From the NCBI GenBank assembly GCA_963798705.1, contig CAWCTW010000005.1:992001-1056000 (forward strand): a stretch of 64,000 nt of DNA, in the 5' to 3' direction. The translations under genes and the position numbers were made by a program. The notes under the pieces are model-generated. The model saw only the letters and a list, made by a program, of their open reading frames with translations, was not told where the DNA came from and did not search any database. Within the stretch, counting starts at the first letter, position 1; each line of letters opens with the position of its first letter. Origin of the DNA: AC-56 sp963798705 (lineage in GTDB: Bacteria > Actinomycetota > Thermoleophilia > Solirubrobacterales > 70-9). Below, piece after piece: positions 26,033 to 35,846 of this stretch.

Positions 26033-27439
26033 ATGCCCGACGGCACGGATCCGACGTTCTATCGCTCGCCGCAGGCCGCGATTGCCGCGCCACCGGAGAA
26101 GCTCGCCTATGTCGCTGCGTTCGACCCCGCCGGCGAGCAGCGCGACGCCATGGCCGTGGTCGACTGCGACGACGAATCGTCGAGCTTCGGACAGGTGGTC
26201 GGCTGGGCTGAGCTGCCGACAGCCGGTAACGAGCTCCATCACTTCGGCTGGAATGCCTGCTCCAGCGCCCTGTGTCACGAGGGTCACGACGGCGCGCTGG
26301 AGCGCCGCTACCTGATCGTTCCCGGGATCCGCTCGTCGCGCACCTATGTGCTCGACACCGGGCCCAACCCCCGCCAGCCCCAGGTCGTTCGCACGATCGA
26401 GCCCGAGGAGCTCGCCGAGAAGGCCGGCTACTCGCGCCCCCACACCGTCCACTGCGGGCCGGGCGGCATCTTCATGTCCAACCTCGGCGCGGCCAACGGC
26501 GACGAAGGCCCGGGGGGCGTGGCGCTGATCGACCACGACACGTTCGAGGTCACCGGCGCCTGGGAGACGGACCGCGGCGACCAGTACTTCGCCTACGACG
26601 TGTGGTGGCACCTGAAGGACGACGTGGCGGTGACCTCCGAGTGGGCCACCCCGAGCATGATCGAGGACGGCCTGAATCCCGAGGATCTCCTCGGCAAGAA
26701 GTTCGGGCATCACCTCGACTTCTGGAGCCTCTCCGAGGGCAAGCTGATCCAGCGGGTCGACCTTGGCGACGAGCACCAGATGGTGCTCGAGGTGAGGCCC
26801 GCCCACGACCCCCGGAAGGCATGGGGCTTCGTGGGCGTGGTCATCAGCGTCGAGGACCTGTCCGCATCGGTATGGCTGTGGCACCGCGAGGGCGACAGCT
26901 GGACCGTGAAGAAGGCGATCACGATTCCCGCCGAGCCGGCGGACGCCGACGAGCTCCCGCCCGCCCTCAAGCCCTTCGGCGCCGTACCGCCGCTGGTGAC
27001 CGACATCGACCTGTCGGTCGACGACCGGTGGCTCTACGTGTCGTGCTGGGGCACCGGCGAGCTGAAGCAGTACGACGTCAGCGATCCGCACGAGCCGAAG
27101 GAGACCGGCTCCGTTCGCCTGGGCGGCATCGTCGGCCGCACGCCTCACCCGGCGGCCCCGGATCTCGAGCCGCGGGGGGCGCCGCAGATGGTGGAGGTGA
27201 GCCGCGACGGCCGCCGCGTCTACGCGACCAACTCGCTCTACGCCTCATGGGACGCGGTCTTCTACCCGGAGGGCGTGGGTGCCTGGATGGCCCGCTTCGA
27301 CGCGGACACCGACAGTGGCGGGATGACCCTCAACGAGCGGTTCTTCCCGCACGGTGACGACTTCCGCGGGCTGCGGGCGCACCAGACTCGTCTCCAGGCC
27401 GGGGACGCGTCGAGCGACTCCTACTGCTTCGTCGACTAG
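26033..27439 (+). CDS. Selenium-binding protein (SBP56) family, methanethiol oxidase-like
   Basis: A 468-residue SBP56 protein. Family blocks: DPTFYRSPQAAI, PEKLAYVAAFDP, ELHHFGWNACSSALCHE, RYLIVPGIRSSRTYVLDT, SRPHTVHCGPGGI, FAYDVWWHLKDDVAVTSEWA, and DIDLSVDDRWLYVSCWGTGE. Bacterial and human members oxidise methanethiol to formaldehyde, hydrogen peroxide and sulfide; the conserved His and Cys positions for copper are present. ATG with strong RBS. It stands alone with its own promoter-like region. Confidence 0.93.
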   Translation: MPDGTDPTFYRSPQAAIAAPPEKLAYVAAFDPAGEQRDAMAVVDCDDESSSFGQVVGWAELPTAGNELHHFGWNACSSALCHEGHDGALERRYLIVPGIRSSRTYVLDTGPNPRQPQVVRTIEPEELAEKAGYSRPHTVHCGPGGIFMSNLGAANGDEGPGGVALIDHDTFEVTGAWETDRGDQYFAYDVWWHLKDDVAVTSEWATPSMIEDGLNPEDLLGKKFGHHLDFWSLSEGKLIQRVDLGDEHQMVLEVRPAHDPRKAWGFVGVVISVEDLSASVWLWHREGDSWTVKKAITIPAEPADADELPPALKPFGAVPPLVTDIDLSVDDRWLYVSCWGTGELKQYDVSDPHEPKETGSVRLGGIVGRTPHPAAPDLEPRGAPQMVEVSRDGRRVYATNSLYASWDAVFYPEGVGAWMARFDADTDSGGMTLNERFFPHGDDFRGLRAHQTRLQAGDASSDSYCFVD

Positions 27440-27462
27440 CGCATCGAGGGTAGGCAGCTACC

Positions 27463-27603
27463 GTGTTGGCCCACGCCGGCCCTCTGCCGCTCGAGGAGCT
27501 GCTCCCGGGTGCGGTGATCGCCTTCGCCCTCGGCGTGCCCGCGCTCCGGGCGAGGGCGAAGGCGATGCGCGCGCGGCGCCGGCGAGCCGGTCCTAAGCGG
27601 TGA
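27463..27603 (+). CDS. Possible small membrane protein (46 residues)
   Basis: A GTG frame 23 bp downstream of the SBP56 gene encodes 46 residues: a helix LEELLPGAVIAFALGVPALR followed by a highly basic tail ARRRRAGPKR. One short membrane helix with a positive inside tail is plausible. No family recognised. It may be co-transcribed with the SBP56 gene. Confidence 0.4.
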   Translation: MLAHAGPLPLEELLPGAVIAFALGVPALRARAKAMRARRRRAGPKR

Positions 27604-27642
27604 CGGACGACCAAGGGCGCATGCTGCCTGCCGACCGCGAGG
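27601..27642 (+). repeat. Short diverged duplicate of an internal decarboxylase segment
   Basis: Bases 27600-27641 encode TDDQGRMLPADRE and closely match 28369-28410, which encode TDDQGRMLPAELE inside the downstream decarboxylase. About 30 of 38 aligned bases agree by eye. It is a fragment outside any gene and looks like the relic of a duplication or of a second decarboxylase copy. Confidence 0.5.
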
Positions 27643-27737
27643 CCGCGCCAACCGGCTGCTGCGCCCCCCACTGAGCAGGGTCAGCCCGTAAGGGTGGATT
27701 CAGACCGGGGAATGCCGCAAACGCGCGCGAAGCGAGA

Positions 27738-29209
27738 GTGTGCGCTGCCCGCTACATTCGGCGAATCGATCCGCGCTACGAGGTCCTCGACGATGCTGCC
27801 CGCCTCGCCCGCGAATACATCGACAGCCTGCCCTCGCGCCCGGTCGGTACGCCGGCCGGCCCCGCCGAGCTTCGCTCCCGACTCGCCCGGCCGCTCGATG
27901 ACGACGGTGAGGATGCGCGAACCGTCATCGAGGATCTGGCGCGCGACGTCGATCCCGGACTGATCGCTTCGGCGGGGCCGCGCTACTTCGGCTTCGTGAT
28001 CGGGGGCGCGCTGCCCGTCGCGGTGGCGGCCGACTGGCTGACGTCGGCCTGGGACCAGAACGCGGGCGCGTACCCAGCGTCGCCGGCCCTGTCCATCGCC
28101 GAGGAGGTGGCCGCCGGCTGGGTACGCGACGTGTTGGGCCTGCCTCCCGGGTGCGGCGTCGGTTTCGTGACCGGCTGCCAGATGGCGCACTTCACTTGCC
28201 TGGCGGCGGCGCGGCACGCGGTCCTGCGCGAGGCGGGCTGGGACGTGGAGGCCCACGGCCTGCAGGGCGGACCGGCTGTGCGTGTGATCGCGAGCGAGCA
28301 GGCCCATGTGACGGTCGTCGTCGCGTGTCGCATGCTCGGCCTCGGTGCCGAGCGCGTTCGTCAGCGTGGCGACCGACGACCAGGGCCGCATGCTGCCCGC
28401 GGAGCTCGAGACGGCGCTCGCCGAGCACGAGGGCCCGACGATCGTCTGCGCGCAGGCCGGTGAGATCAACACCGGCGCATTCGACCCGATCGACGAGATC
28501 CTCGAGCTCTGCCGCGGCCGCGGCGCCTGGTGCCACGTCGACGGGGCGTTTGGGCTCTGGGCGGCCGCCAGCCCGACGCGCCGCCGACCTCGCGGCGGGC
28601 TTCGAGCGAGCGGACTCGTGGGCGACCGACGCGCACAAGTGGCTGAATGTGCCCTACGACTGCGGAATCGCCGCGGTAGCCGATTCCTCCGCGCACCGGG
28701 CCGCGATGACGTCGACGTCGGCCTACATCCCCGACCACGGCATGGACCTGCCCTGGGGCGTCGACTGGACACCGGAGTTCTCGCGGCGCGCCCGTGGCGT
28801 GCCGGTCTACGCCGCGCTGCGCTCGCTGGGGCGCACCGGCCTCGGCAAGCTGATCGACGGCTCCTGCGATCAGGCCGAGCGGATGGCCAACCGCCTCGCC
28901 GAGGCCGACGGAGTCGAAGTTCTCAACGACGTCGTTCTCAATCAGGTTCTGGTGCGATTCGACGACGACGATCAGACCACGAACGCGGTGATCGAGCGCA
29001 CGCAGCAGGACGGGACCTGCTGGCTGGGCGGCAGCAACTTCCGCGGCCGAGCCGTCATGCGGGTGTCGTTCGTCGGCTGGCAGACGACGGCGGACGACGT
29101 CGACCGCTCGGCCGCGGCGATCCTCGAAGCGGCCCAGGCGTCCGATGCCCCGCAGCGGCACGGTCGGCTGAGCCCCGTCGGCAGACGCCCGTGGCCGGGG
29201 GCGGAATGA
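27738..29209 (+). pseudogene. PLP-dependent aromatic amino acid decarboxylase family gene with two +1 frameshifts
   Basis: The gene reads in three successive frames. Part one (27738 to about 28350) has RYFGFVIGGALPVAVAADWL, the group II decarboxylase entry, and VGFVTGCQMAHFTCLAAARH. Part two (to about 28590) has VATDDQGRMLPAELE, AGEINTGAFDPI and HVDGAFGLWA, where the Asp binds the PLP pyridine. Part three has ADSWATDAHKWLNVPYDCG with the PLP Lys, and ends at 29209. Each junction needs one base removed. If intact it would be about 490 residues. Either a pseudogene or two sequence errors. Confidence 0.75.
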
Positions 29210-29587
29210 ACCGAGCGACGGAAGACCGCGGGCGGCCTCAGAGCGCGCGCTCGACATGAGGCGGAACGGCTCGGCCAGGGCAGTTCAGCTCGGCGGCAAG
29301 AGCGAGCCCCCATCGGCGGGCTGAACCCACGCGCCTCTTCGTCGTTCACTCTCCTCCTCTGCGACCAATGCGGCCGTGGAGTCCAGCCGCCCGCTCGGGA
29401 CGAGCAAGAGGCCTCCGTGGGCTCCCCACTCGCACCCGCAAGCGCCTGAATGCGGGAGCCCTGCGTGGCCAGGGACGAGCCGCCACGCCGGGCCATCAGC
29501 AGCCCGGCGCGGCGCCCTCCCCACGGTCCTGCGGACCCGCCCGCTCTCCTCGACCGCATCGCGCGGCCGATCGGGGCGGGCGGCGAC
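29210..29587. other. Gap without recognisable gene
   Basis: The 378 bp between the decarboxylase and the pilin terminator hairpin carry no supported coding region; open frames here have no start context or recognisable composition. No repeats beyond simple GC-rich runs were seen. Confidence 0.45.
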
Positions 29588-29613
29588 CGAGGGCGGCCCC
29601 GCGGGCCGCCTCG
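29588..29613 (-). terminator. Hairpin after the pilin gene
   Basis: GGGCCGCC and GGCGGCCC arms with a three-base loop (CGC) form an eight-pair GC stem, extended by a few pairs with one bulge, directly after the minus-strand pilin stop. There is no T run, which is common in high-GC actinobacteria. Confidence 0.5.
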
Positions 29614-29614
29614 C

Positions 29615-29863
29615 TCACTTGAACGAGATCGCGTTCACCGCCTGCGTGATCTTGTGGACGATCAGGTCGGCCAGCTCGGTGCCCTGCTTGCCGTTGAATC
29701 CCTTCATCGCGGCGACCATCCCCACCATGAGGAGCGAGACGAGTAGGATCAGGCCGACGTACTCGACCGTTCCCTGTCCCCGCTCCCCCTCGAGGGCGGC
29801 GACGATCCCGCGGGAGCGGCGCAGAAACTGCATCTGGATGTATGCGGCGAGACTTGCGAGCAT
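29615..29863 (-). CDS. Flp/TadE-type pilin-like small protein
   Basis: An 82-residue protein with a basic N-terminus (MLASLAAYIQMQFLRRSRG), the prepilin-like site EGERGQGTVEYVGLILL and one long hydrophobic helix VGLILLVSLLMVGMVAAM. The GQxTVEY motif is the hallmark of Flp pilins and Tad-linked pseudopilins processed by TadV-type peptidases. ATG 29863 has GGGAGGA five bases upstream. No tad secretion genes are near, so it would need machinery encoded elsewhere. Confidence 0.8.
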   Translation of the reverse strand: MLASLAAYIQMQFLRRSRGIVAALEGERGQGTVEYVGLILLVSLLMVGMVAAMKGFNGKQGTELADLIVHKITQAVNAISFK

Positions 29864-30081
29864 GGATTCCTCCCGGATTCGTTTCGGCAATCGTCCCGCC
29901 CGCGGGCGCACGGCTCCAGACGCAGATGTGCCTTCTTCGCCGCGAATCAGTGGAGAGAGGTGTCCGGGTCACACCCGAGGTCGGAGGTGCGCAGCGCCAG
30001 GCGCCGCGGAGTGGTCCGGATTCGACTTGCGACCCCGGGGTGCCGTACCCTGGGCGCCAGCCGCGGCGGGGAACCGATGAC

Positions 30082-31224
30082 GTGAGCACGACGAGGACGC
30101 AATCCAAGGCACGGCCTACCCGGCCCACCGTCCTGGCGATCGCGACGGCGCTCGCGGTCGCGGCTCTCGCCGGCACCGCCCACGCCCGCGGAGGCGATGG
30201 CTTCATCGGCGCCGTCAATCCCTTCCCGACTCGCTGCCCCGAGGCCCAGAAGAAGGGTGACTGCCTTTCGAGCACGGACCTGCGGCGCATGCGGCGCAGC
30301 CACGTGAGGATCGTCCGATGGGGATTCCGCTGGGACGACGTCGAGAGCACCGAGGGGACCTATCGATGGGAGGCGACCGACGAGACGATCGGGGCCCTCG
30401 CCAACCGCGGCGTCCGCGTCCTGCCCGTGCTGTCCGGCACACCCCCCTGGGCAGGGCCGGCGTTCGGCAAGCCACCCGTCAAGACCCGTTTCGCGCGCGA
30501 CGCGTGGCGGCGGTTCCTGAAGGCCGCCGCTCACCGCTACGGGCCAGGCGGCCGTTACTGGACCAGTCCCGACCTCTACCGAGACGTGTACCCGAGAGGG
30601 CCCACCCGGCCGATCAACACGTGGCAGGTCTGGAACGAGCAGAACATCCGTGGCGGCCGCCAGCGGGTGAGGATCCGCCCCTACCGACGGCTCGTGCGGA
30701 TCAGCCACGACGCGATCGTGGCGGCCAATCCGCACGCGAAGATCCTGCTCGGCGGGATGCCCGGCTACATCCGCACGCCCGCGTGGATCTACCTCAACAA
30801 GCTCTACAAGCGCCCCGCCTTCAAGCGCAAGTTCGACGCGGTCGCGCTGCACCCGTACTCGCCGGACGTCGTCCACGTCCTGGTCCAGATAAGCCACATG
30901 AGCCGGGTGATGCGAAAGCACCACGATGGAGGCACCGCTCTGTGGATCACCGAGCTCGGATGGGGCTCGAAGCATCCCAGCAAGAAACAACCGATCAACA
31001 AGGGGCTCCGGGGCCAAAAGCAGCTGCTGAAGGCGACGTTCTCGCTGCTCAAGCGCTACCACCGCCGCTGGCACGTCAGGCATGTCTTCTGGTTTCGATG
31101 GCGCGACCCGCCCCCGGGGACCGGCGGATGCACCTTCTGCTCGAGCTCGGGGCTGTTCAAGTACAAGCAGAAGCCGAAGCCCGCGTGGAGGGTGTTCAAG
31201 CAGGCCATCAGGCCCCGGCGCTGA
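30082..31224 (+). CDS. Secreted clan GH-A glycoside hydrolase
   Basis: A 380-residue exported protein from GTG 30082, with signal peptide about residues 13-36 (TVLAIATALAVAALAGTAHA). The barrel contains MRRSHVRIVRWGFRWDDVES, GVRVLPVLSGTPPW, the acid/base Glu in TWQVWNEQN and the nucleophile Glu in LWITELGWGS. The WNExN and TExG motifs resemble GH39/GH5-like enzymes. A closing motif FWFRWRDPPP and CTFC precede the end. The same protein family is represented by the broken copy at 18.5 kb. Substrate unknown; a polysaccharide is likely. Confidence 0.82.
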   Translation: MSTTRTQSKARPTRPTVLAIATALAVAALAGTAHARGGDGFIGAVNPFPTRCPEAQKKGDCLSSTDLRRMRRSHVRIVRWGFRWDDVESTEGTYRWEATDETIGALANRGVRVLPVLSGTPPWAGPAFGKPPVKTRFARDAWRRFLKAAAHRYGPGGRYWTSPDLYRDVYPRGPTRPINTWQVWNEQNIRGGRQRVRIRPYRRLVRISHDAIVAANPHAKILLGGMPGYIRTPAWIYLNKLYKRPAFKRKFDAVALHPYSPDVVHVLVQISHMSRVMRKHHDGGTALWITELGWGSKHPSKKQPINKGLRGQKQLLKATFSLLKRYHRRWHVRHVFWFRWRDPPPGTGGCTFCSSSGLFKYKQKPKPAWRVFKQAIRPRR

Positions 31225-31496
31225 GGGGAGGCGTGCCTCACGGCTCGGGCGCCCCACGCTCGGGCATCTGATACCGACCTCGCGCAAATCGGGGCGGCCG
31301 ACGCGCCCCAGGCGACCCTCGTGCGGAGCCGACCTCGTGGGGCTGACGGGATCGGATACCGCGTCGACGGACACGGCAGCCGGCGTCCACGGCGACCGGC
31401 CTCGGCAGCCCGCGCGGCCACCTGCTGCTGCGCGCCCTGAGGCACCGCTAGCCCGGCGCATCCGCTGGGCACGACCGCGCGGATACGCTGGCCGCC

Positions 31497-32486
31497 GTGC
31501 GCGTCCTGGTGGTCACCAACATCACCCCCGACGAGTCGGCGCCCTGGCGGGGGAGGTTCGTGCGCGAGCAGGTCGACTCGCTTCGCGGTGCGGGCGTCGA
31601 CGTCGAGCTCTTCTCGTTCCCGGTCGGCAGGCGCCAATACAGGCCCGCGACGCTGGCGATCCGCCGTCTCCTTCGCCGCGAGCGCTTCGACCTCGTGCAT
31701 GCCCATTACGGGCTGGCCGGGTGGTGCGCGGCGCTCGCCGGCGCAAGCCCGCTCGTGGTCACCTTTCACGGCACCGACGTCCGCCACCCCGTCACGGGGC
31801 TGCTCTCGCGCAGGCTGCTCCGGCGCCTCGACCTGATCGCCGTCGCATCCCGTGCGCTGTTGAGCCCCGAGGGCGGGCGCCCCGCTCTGCCGCGCCGCGA
31901 GGGGATGACCGCGGTCCTTCCGTGCGGCGCGAACCTGGGTCGCTTCCGCCCCGCGCCCCGAGCCGAGGCCCGCGAGCGGCTCGGACTCGATCCGCGCGGC
32001 CGCTATCTCCTGTTCCCCGCCGCCAGATCGCGGCCCGTGAAGCGCTACGACCGCGCGATGGAGGTCGCCCGCCTCCTGGACGCCGAGCTCCTCTCGGGCG
32101 ACCGTGTCGACTCGAATCAGATGCCCGTATGGATGAACGCCGCCAACGCGGTGGTGGTCACCTCGGACAACGAGGGCTTCGGGCTGGTCGCGGTCGAGGC
32201 GCTGGCGTGCGACGTGCCCGTCGCGTCGACGCCGGTCGGGATCGCGCCCTTCCTGCTGCACGGCGTCGACGGGTGCATGGCGGCCCCGTTCGAGCCCGGC
32301 CGCTGGGCCGGCGCCCTGCGCGCGCACATGGACGACCCCGATCCCCGCGTGGCGGGGCGCGGTCGCGCCGCATGGTTCTCGACCGACCTCATGGCCGAGC
32401 GCGTCCTGGAGGCCTATCGCGAGCTGCTCGAACGACGCCATGATCTTGCGGGTGGCGGCTTTCCGAAGTCCTCCTCGGCGACCTGA
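31497..32486 (+). CDS. Glycosyltransferase family 4
   Basis: A 329-residue GT-B enzyme. N-terminal domain: VLVVTNITPDESAPWRGRFV, FDLVHAHYGLAGWCAA and VVTFHGTDVRHP. C-terminal nucleotide-sugar domain: LLFPAARSRPVKRYDRA and the EX7E motif region SDNEGFGLVAVEALACDVPV, which holds both Glu. The donor and acceptor cannot be deduced. Cytoplasmic, with GTG start at 31497. It is the only glycosyltransferase here outside the 52-58 kb operon and the terminal gene. Confidence 0.92.
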   Translation: MRVLVVTNITPDESAPWRGRFVREQVDSLRGAGVDVELFSFPVGRRQYRPATLAIRRLLRRERFDLVHAHYGLAGWCAALAGASPLVVTFHGTDVRHPVTGLLSRRLLRRLDLIAVASRALLSPEGGRPALPRREGMTAVLPCGANLGRFRPAPRAEARERLGLDPRGRYLLFPAARSRPVKRYDRAMEVARLLDAELLSGDRVDSNQMPVWMNAANAVVVTSDNEGFGLVAVEALACDVPVASTPVGIAPFLLHGVDGCMAAPFEPGRWAGALRAHMDDPDPRVAGRGRAAWFSTDLMAERVLEAYRELLERRHDLAGGGFPKSSSAT

Positions 32487-32495
32487 AGAAGCAGG

Positions 32496-33509
<1,014 letters not shown>

Positions 33510-33533
33510 GGACGTGGATACCGTATCCACGCC

Positions 33534-35027
33534 TTGACCGGGCAAGCGGAACACCCCGCGCCGATCGAACCCGACGTCGCGGTGGTTGGTGGCGGCGCCG
33601 CCGGGCTGTACGTCGCCCTGCGGGCCGCCGAGCACGGCGCAAAGGTCACCCTCGTCTCGAGAAAGCCCCTTGCCGAGAGCGCGAGCTACTGGGCGCAGGG
33701 CGGGCTGGCGGCCGCCCTGGCACCCGACGATTCCCCCGCCCGCCACGCTCACGACACGCTCAACGCCGGGCGAGGCCTTTGCCGCTCGGCCGCGGTGGAG
33801 GTCCTCACCCGCGAGGCTCCCGCGGCGGTGGCCGAGCTTCGCGAGCGCGGCGTCCGCTTCGATCTGGACGCCGGGAGCTCGGATGCCGGCCAACCGGATG
33901 CGCGCGCCGGACTGGCCCTCGGGCTGGAGGGCGGCCATTCGGCAAGGCGAATCGTGCATGCCGGCGGCGCGCAGACGGGGCGGGCGATCACGGGCCGGCT
34001 CGCCGAGCTCGTCGGCGGCGATGAGCGAATCCGCGTGCTGGAGGAAACCTCGGCGCTCGCGCTTTGGGGCGACGGGAGCTCATGCGCCGGCGTCCTCACC
34101 GACGCCGGGACGATCGCCGCCCGGGCGACGGTGCTGGCGACCGGCGGCGGCGCGGCGCTCTGGAGCCGCACAACCAACCCCTGGGGGGCGATCGGCGCCG
34201 GAGCCGTACTGGCGCACGCCGCAGGCGCGACGCTGGCGGACCTGGAGTTCTGCCAGTTCCACCCGACGGCGCTGGCGCTGCCCGGCTCCGAGCACGACGG
34301 CACGCTGCTGACCGAGGCGCTCCGGGGCGAGGGCGCCGAGCTGCTGGACGCCTCCGGGCGGCGGTTCACCGACGAGCTCGCCCCGCGCGACCAGGTGACC
34401 GCCGCGATCCTCGACCGCATGGACGCGGACCGGTCCGACCACGTGGGCCTGGACCTGCGCTCGATCTCGCCCGAGCGCTTTCCCAACGTCTTCGCCGCCT
34501 GCCGGGCCGCCGACCTGGACCCCGAGGCCGAGCCGGTCCCGGTCGCGCCCGCCGCCCATTACCTCATGGGGGGCGTCGTCTGCGACCTGGACGGTGCCAC
34601 CAGCCTCCCCGGCCTGTTCGCCGTGGGCGAGTGCGCCTGCAGCGGCGTGCACGGCGCCAATCGCCTGGCGTCCAACTCCCTCAGCGAGTGCTTCGTGTTC
34701 GGCGCCCGCGCGGCCGCCGCCGCTGCAACCACCCCGGACCTCGATGCCTCGCCCACGTCACCGGCCTGGCGGTTCAAGCCGCCAACCGCGATTACCCGCG
34801 ACGCGGTGTGGCGGCACGCCGGCCCGCGGCGCGACGCCCGCACGCTCGAGCCACTGGTGGACGACCCCTATCCGCTCGCCCGCCTGATCGCCCGAGCGGC
34901 GCTCGAGCGCCGCGAGTCACGTGGACCGCATCAGCGCTCGGACCATCCCCTCCAGGACCCGGCGCTCGACGGCGTCCACGTCCTGATCCACGCGGACGAA
35001 TCGGTGCGCACCGAGCGCTGGCCGTAG
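33534..35027 (+). CDS. nadB: L-aspartate oxidase
   Basis: A 497-residue FAD enzyme making iminoaspartate for NAD synthesis. Motifs: VAVVGGGAAGLYVALRAAEH (FAD), ASYWAQGGLAAAL, GGHSARRIVHAGG, VLATGGGAALWSRTTNP, FCQFHPTAL, HYLMGGVVCDLDG and SGVHGANRLASNSLSECFVF. TTG at 33534 is preferred, because the GTG at 33489 would overlap the divergent deacetylase start. The C-terminal helical domain is shorter than usual, ending RGPHQRSDHP and TERW. nadA and nadC are not adjacent. Confidence 0.93.
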   Translation: MTGQAEHPAPIEPDVAVVGGGAAGLYVALRAAEHGAKVTLVSRKPLAESASYWAQGGLAAALAPDDSPARHAHDTLNAGRGLCRSAAVEVLTREAPAAVAELRERGVRFDLDAGSSDAGQPDARAGLALGLEGGHSARRIVHAGGAQTGRAITGRLAELVGGDERIRVLEETSALALWGDGSSCAGVLTDAGTIAARATVLATGGGAALWSRTTNPWGAIGAGAVLAHAAGATLADLEFCQFHPTALALPGSEHDGTLLTEALRGEGAELLDASGRRFTDELAPRDQVTAAILDRMDADRSDHVGLDLRSISPERFPNVFAACRAADLDPEAEPVPVAPAAHYLMGGVVCDLDGATSLPGLFAVGECACSGVHGANRLASNSLSECFVFGARAAAAAATTPDLDASPTSPAWRFKPPTAITRDAVWRHAGPRRDARTLEPLVDDPYPLARLIARAALERRESRGPHQRSDHPLQDPALDGVHVLIHADESVRTERWP

Positions 35028-35113
35028 CCGGGAACATCGCCGCTCGGCGTGCGTGCGTCGTTGTCCGAGCCGGCGACCGCCGGGGATCGGTGACTCCGCC
35101 GCGTCCGATTGCC

Positions 35114-35150
35114 CTTAACAAGCGCTTAATCGAGCACCCCTTGCGCTTAA
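35114..35150 (+). repeat. Phased CTTAA repeats upstream of the zinc-motif gene
   Basis: CTTAA occurs at 35114-35118, 35125-35129 and 35146-35150, spaced 11 and 21 bp, about one and two helical turns. The last two are part of an exact repeat GCGCTTAA. In a very GC-rich region this is unusual, and it lies 100 bp upstream of the ATG at 35252; a regulator binding array is possible. Confidence 0.35.
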
Positions 35151-35251
35151 ACGCACATTGGGATAGTGCCGCCCGCCTCTCGGATGTGAGTTGGCAGGGA
35201 GCGCCGGAGGCATGGAAAGGGAACGGACAACCATTGGGGGTCGAGAAGAGG

Positions 35252-35728
35252 ATGTATCGATTCAGCCGCTCTATGTACCGGGACCTCGGGCCGCTCGTGG
35301 CCGAGGACGACCGGGATCCCACCGGCTGCCGCAACAAGCAGAAGGTCCTGGATGCCTGCGAGGGCACGATTCGCCGTTTGACCTATGACCGCCGCTACTT
35401 CGCGCGGCCGGCGCGGTCGCTCTTCAACGAGGTGCGGCCGTACTTCAAGATTCAGGACCAGCTCTTCGTGTGGCGCGTGGTCGACAGCAACATTCGCCTC
35501 GCGACCGAGTTCCTCGAGCAGCTGCCCGAGGGAGTCGGACTGGACGGGCGTCCGCCGCAGTGCAATGCGCACACCAGAAAGGGCACGCCCTGTCAGCGCA
35601 CACCGCTGCCGGGCCGCGATTACTGCCCCTCCCACAAGCATCTCGAGGAGACCTTCGAGAGCGTGGAGATTCCGGCGCCGGCCGGCGAGCTCGTCGACGA
35701 CGAGCTGGAGGCGCTCACCGCCGCCTAG
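35252..35728 (+). CDS. Conserved hypothetical protein with CxAxTxxGxxC...CxxH zinc motif
   Basis: A 158-residue protein. The N-terminal two thirds are helical (MYRFSRSMYRDLGPLV, KVLDACEGTIRRLTYD, FVWRVVDSNIRLATEFLEQL). The C-terminus has PQCNAHTRKGTPCQRTPLPG and DYCPSHKHLEE, a Cys/Cys/Cys/His pattern seen in short DUF5763-like motifs that probably binds zinc. The ATG at 35252 follows GAGAAGAGG. It looks like a lineage-restricted family; role unknown, possibly nucleic acid related. A hairpin terminator follows. Confidence 0.75.
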   Translation: MYRFSRSMYRDLGPLVAEDDRDPTGCRNKQKVLDACEGTIRRLTYDRRYFARPARSLFNEVRPYFKIQDQLFVWRVVDSNIRLATEFLEQLPEGVGLDGRPPQCNAHTRKGTPCQRTPLPGRDYCPSHKHLEETFESVEIPAPAGELVDDELEALTAA

Positions 35729-35752
35729 CGCACCTGCAGAGAGGTACCGACG

Positions 35753-35787
35753 GCGAAAGGCCTCGGGTATGGACCGGGGCCTTTCGC
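35753..35787 (+). terminator. Hairpin terminator
   Basis: GCGAAAGGCCTCGG pairs with CCGGGGCCTTTCGC (14 pairs, one G-U), with a seven-base loop, starting 25 bp after the stop of the zinc-motif gene. It is followed by GTCTTTCG rather than a T tract, as is common for high-GC factor-independent terminators. Confidence 0.75.
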
Positions 35788-35846
35788 GTCTTTCGGGGGC
35801 CCCCGGCCGCGGTCGCGCGACCCCTTTCGTCTGAGAGGGTTCGGGA

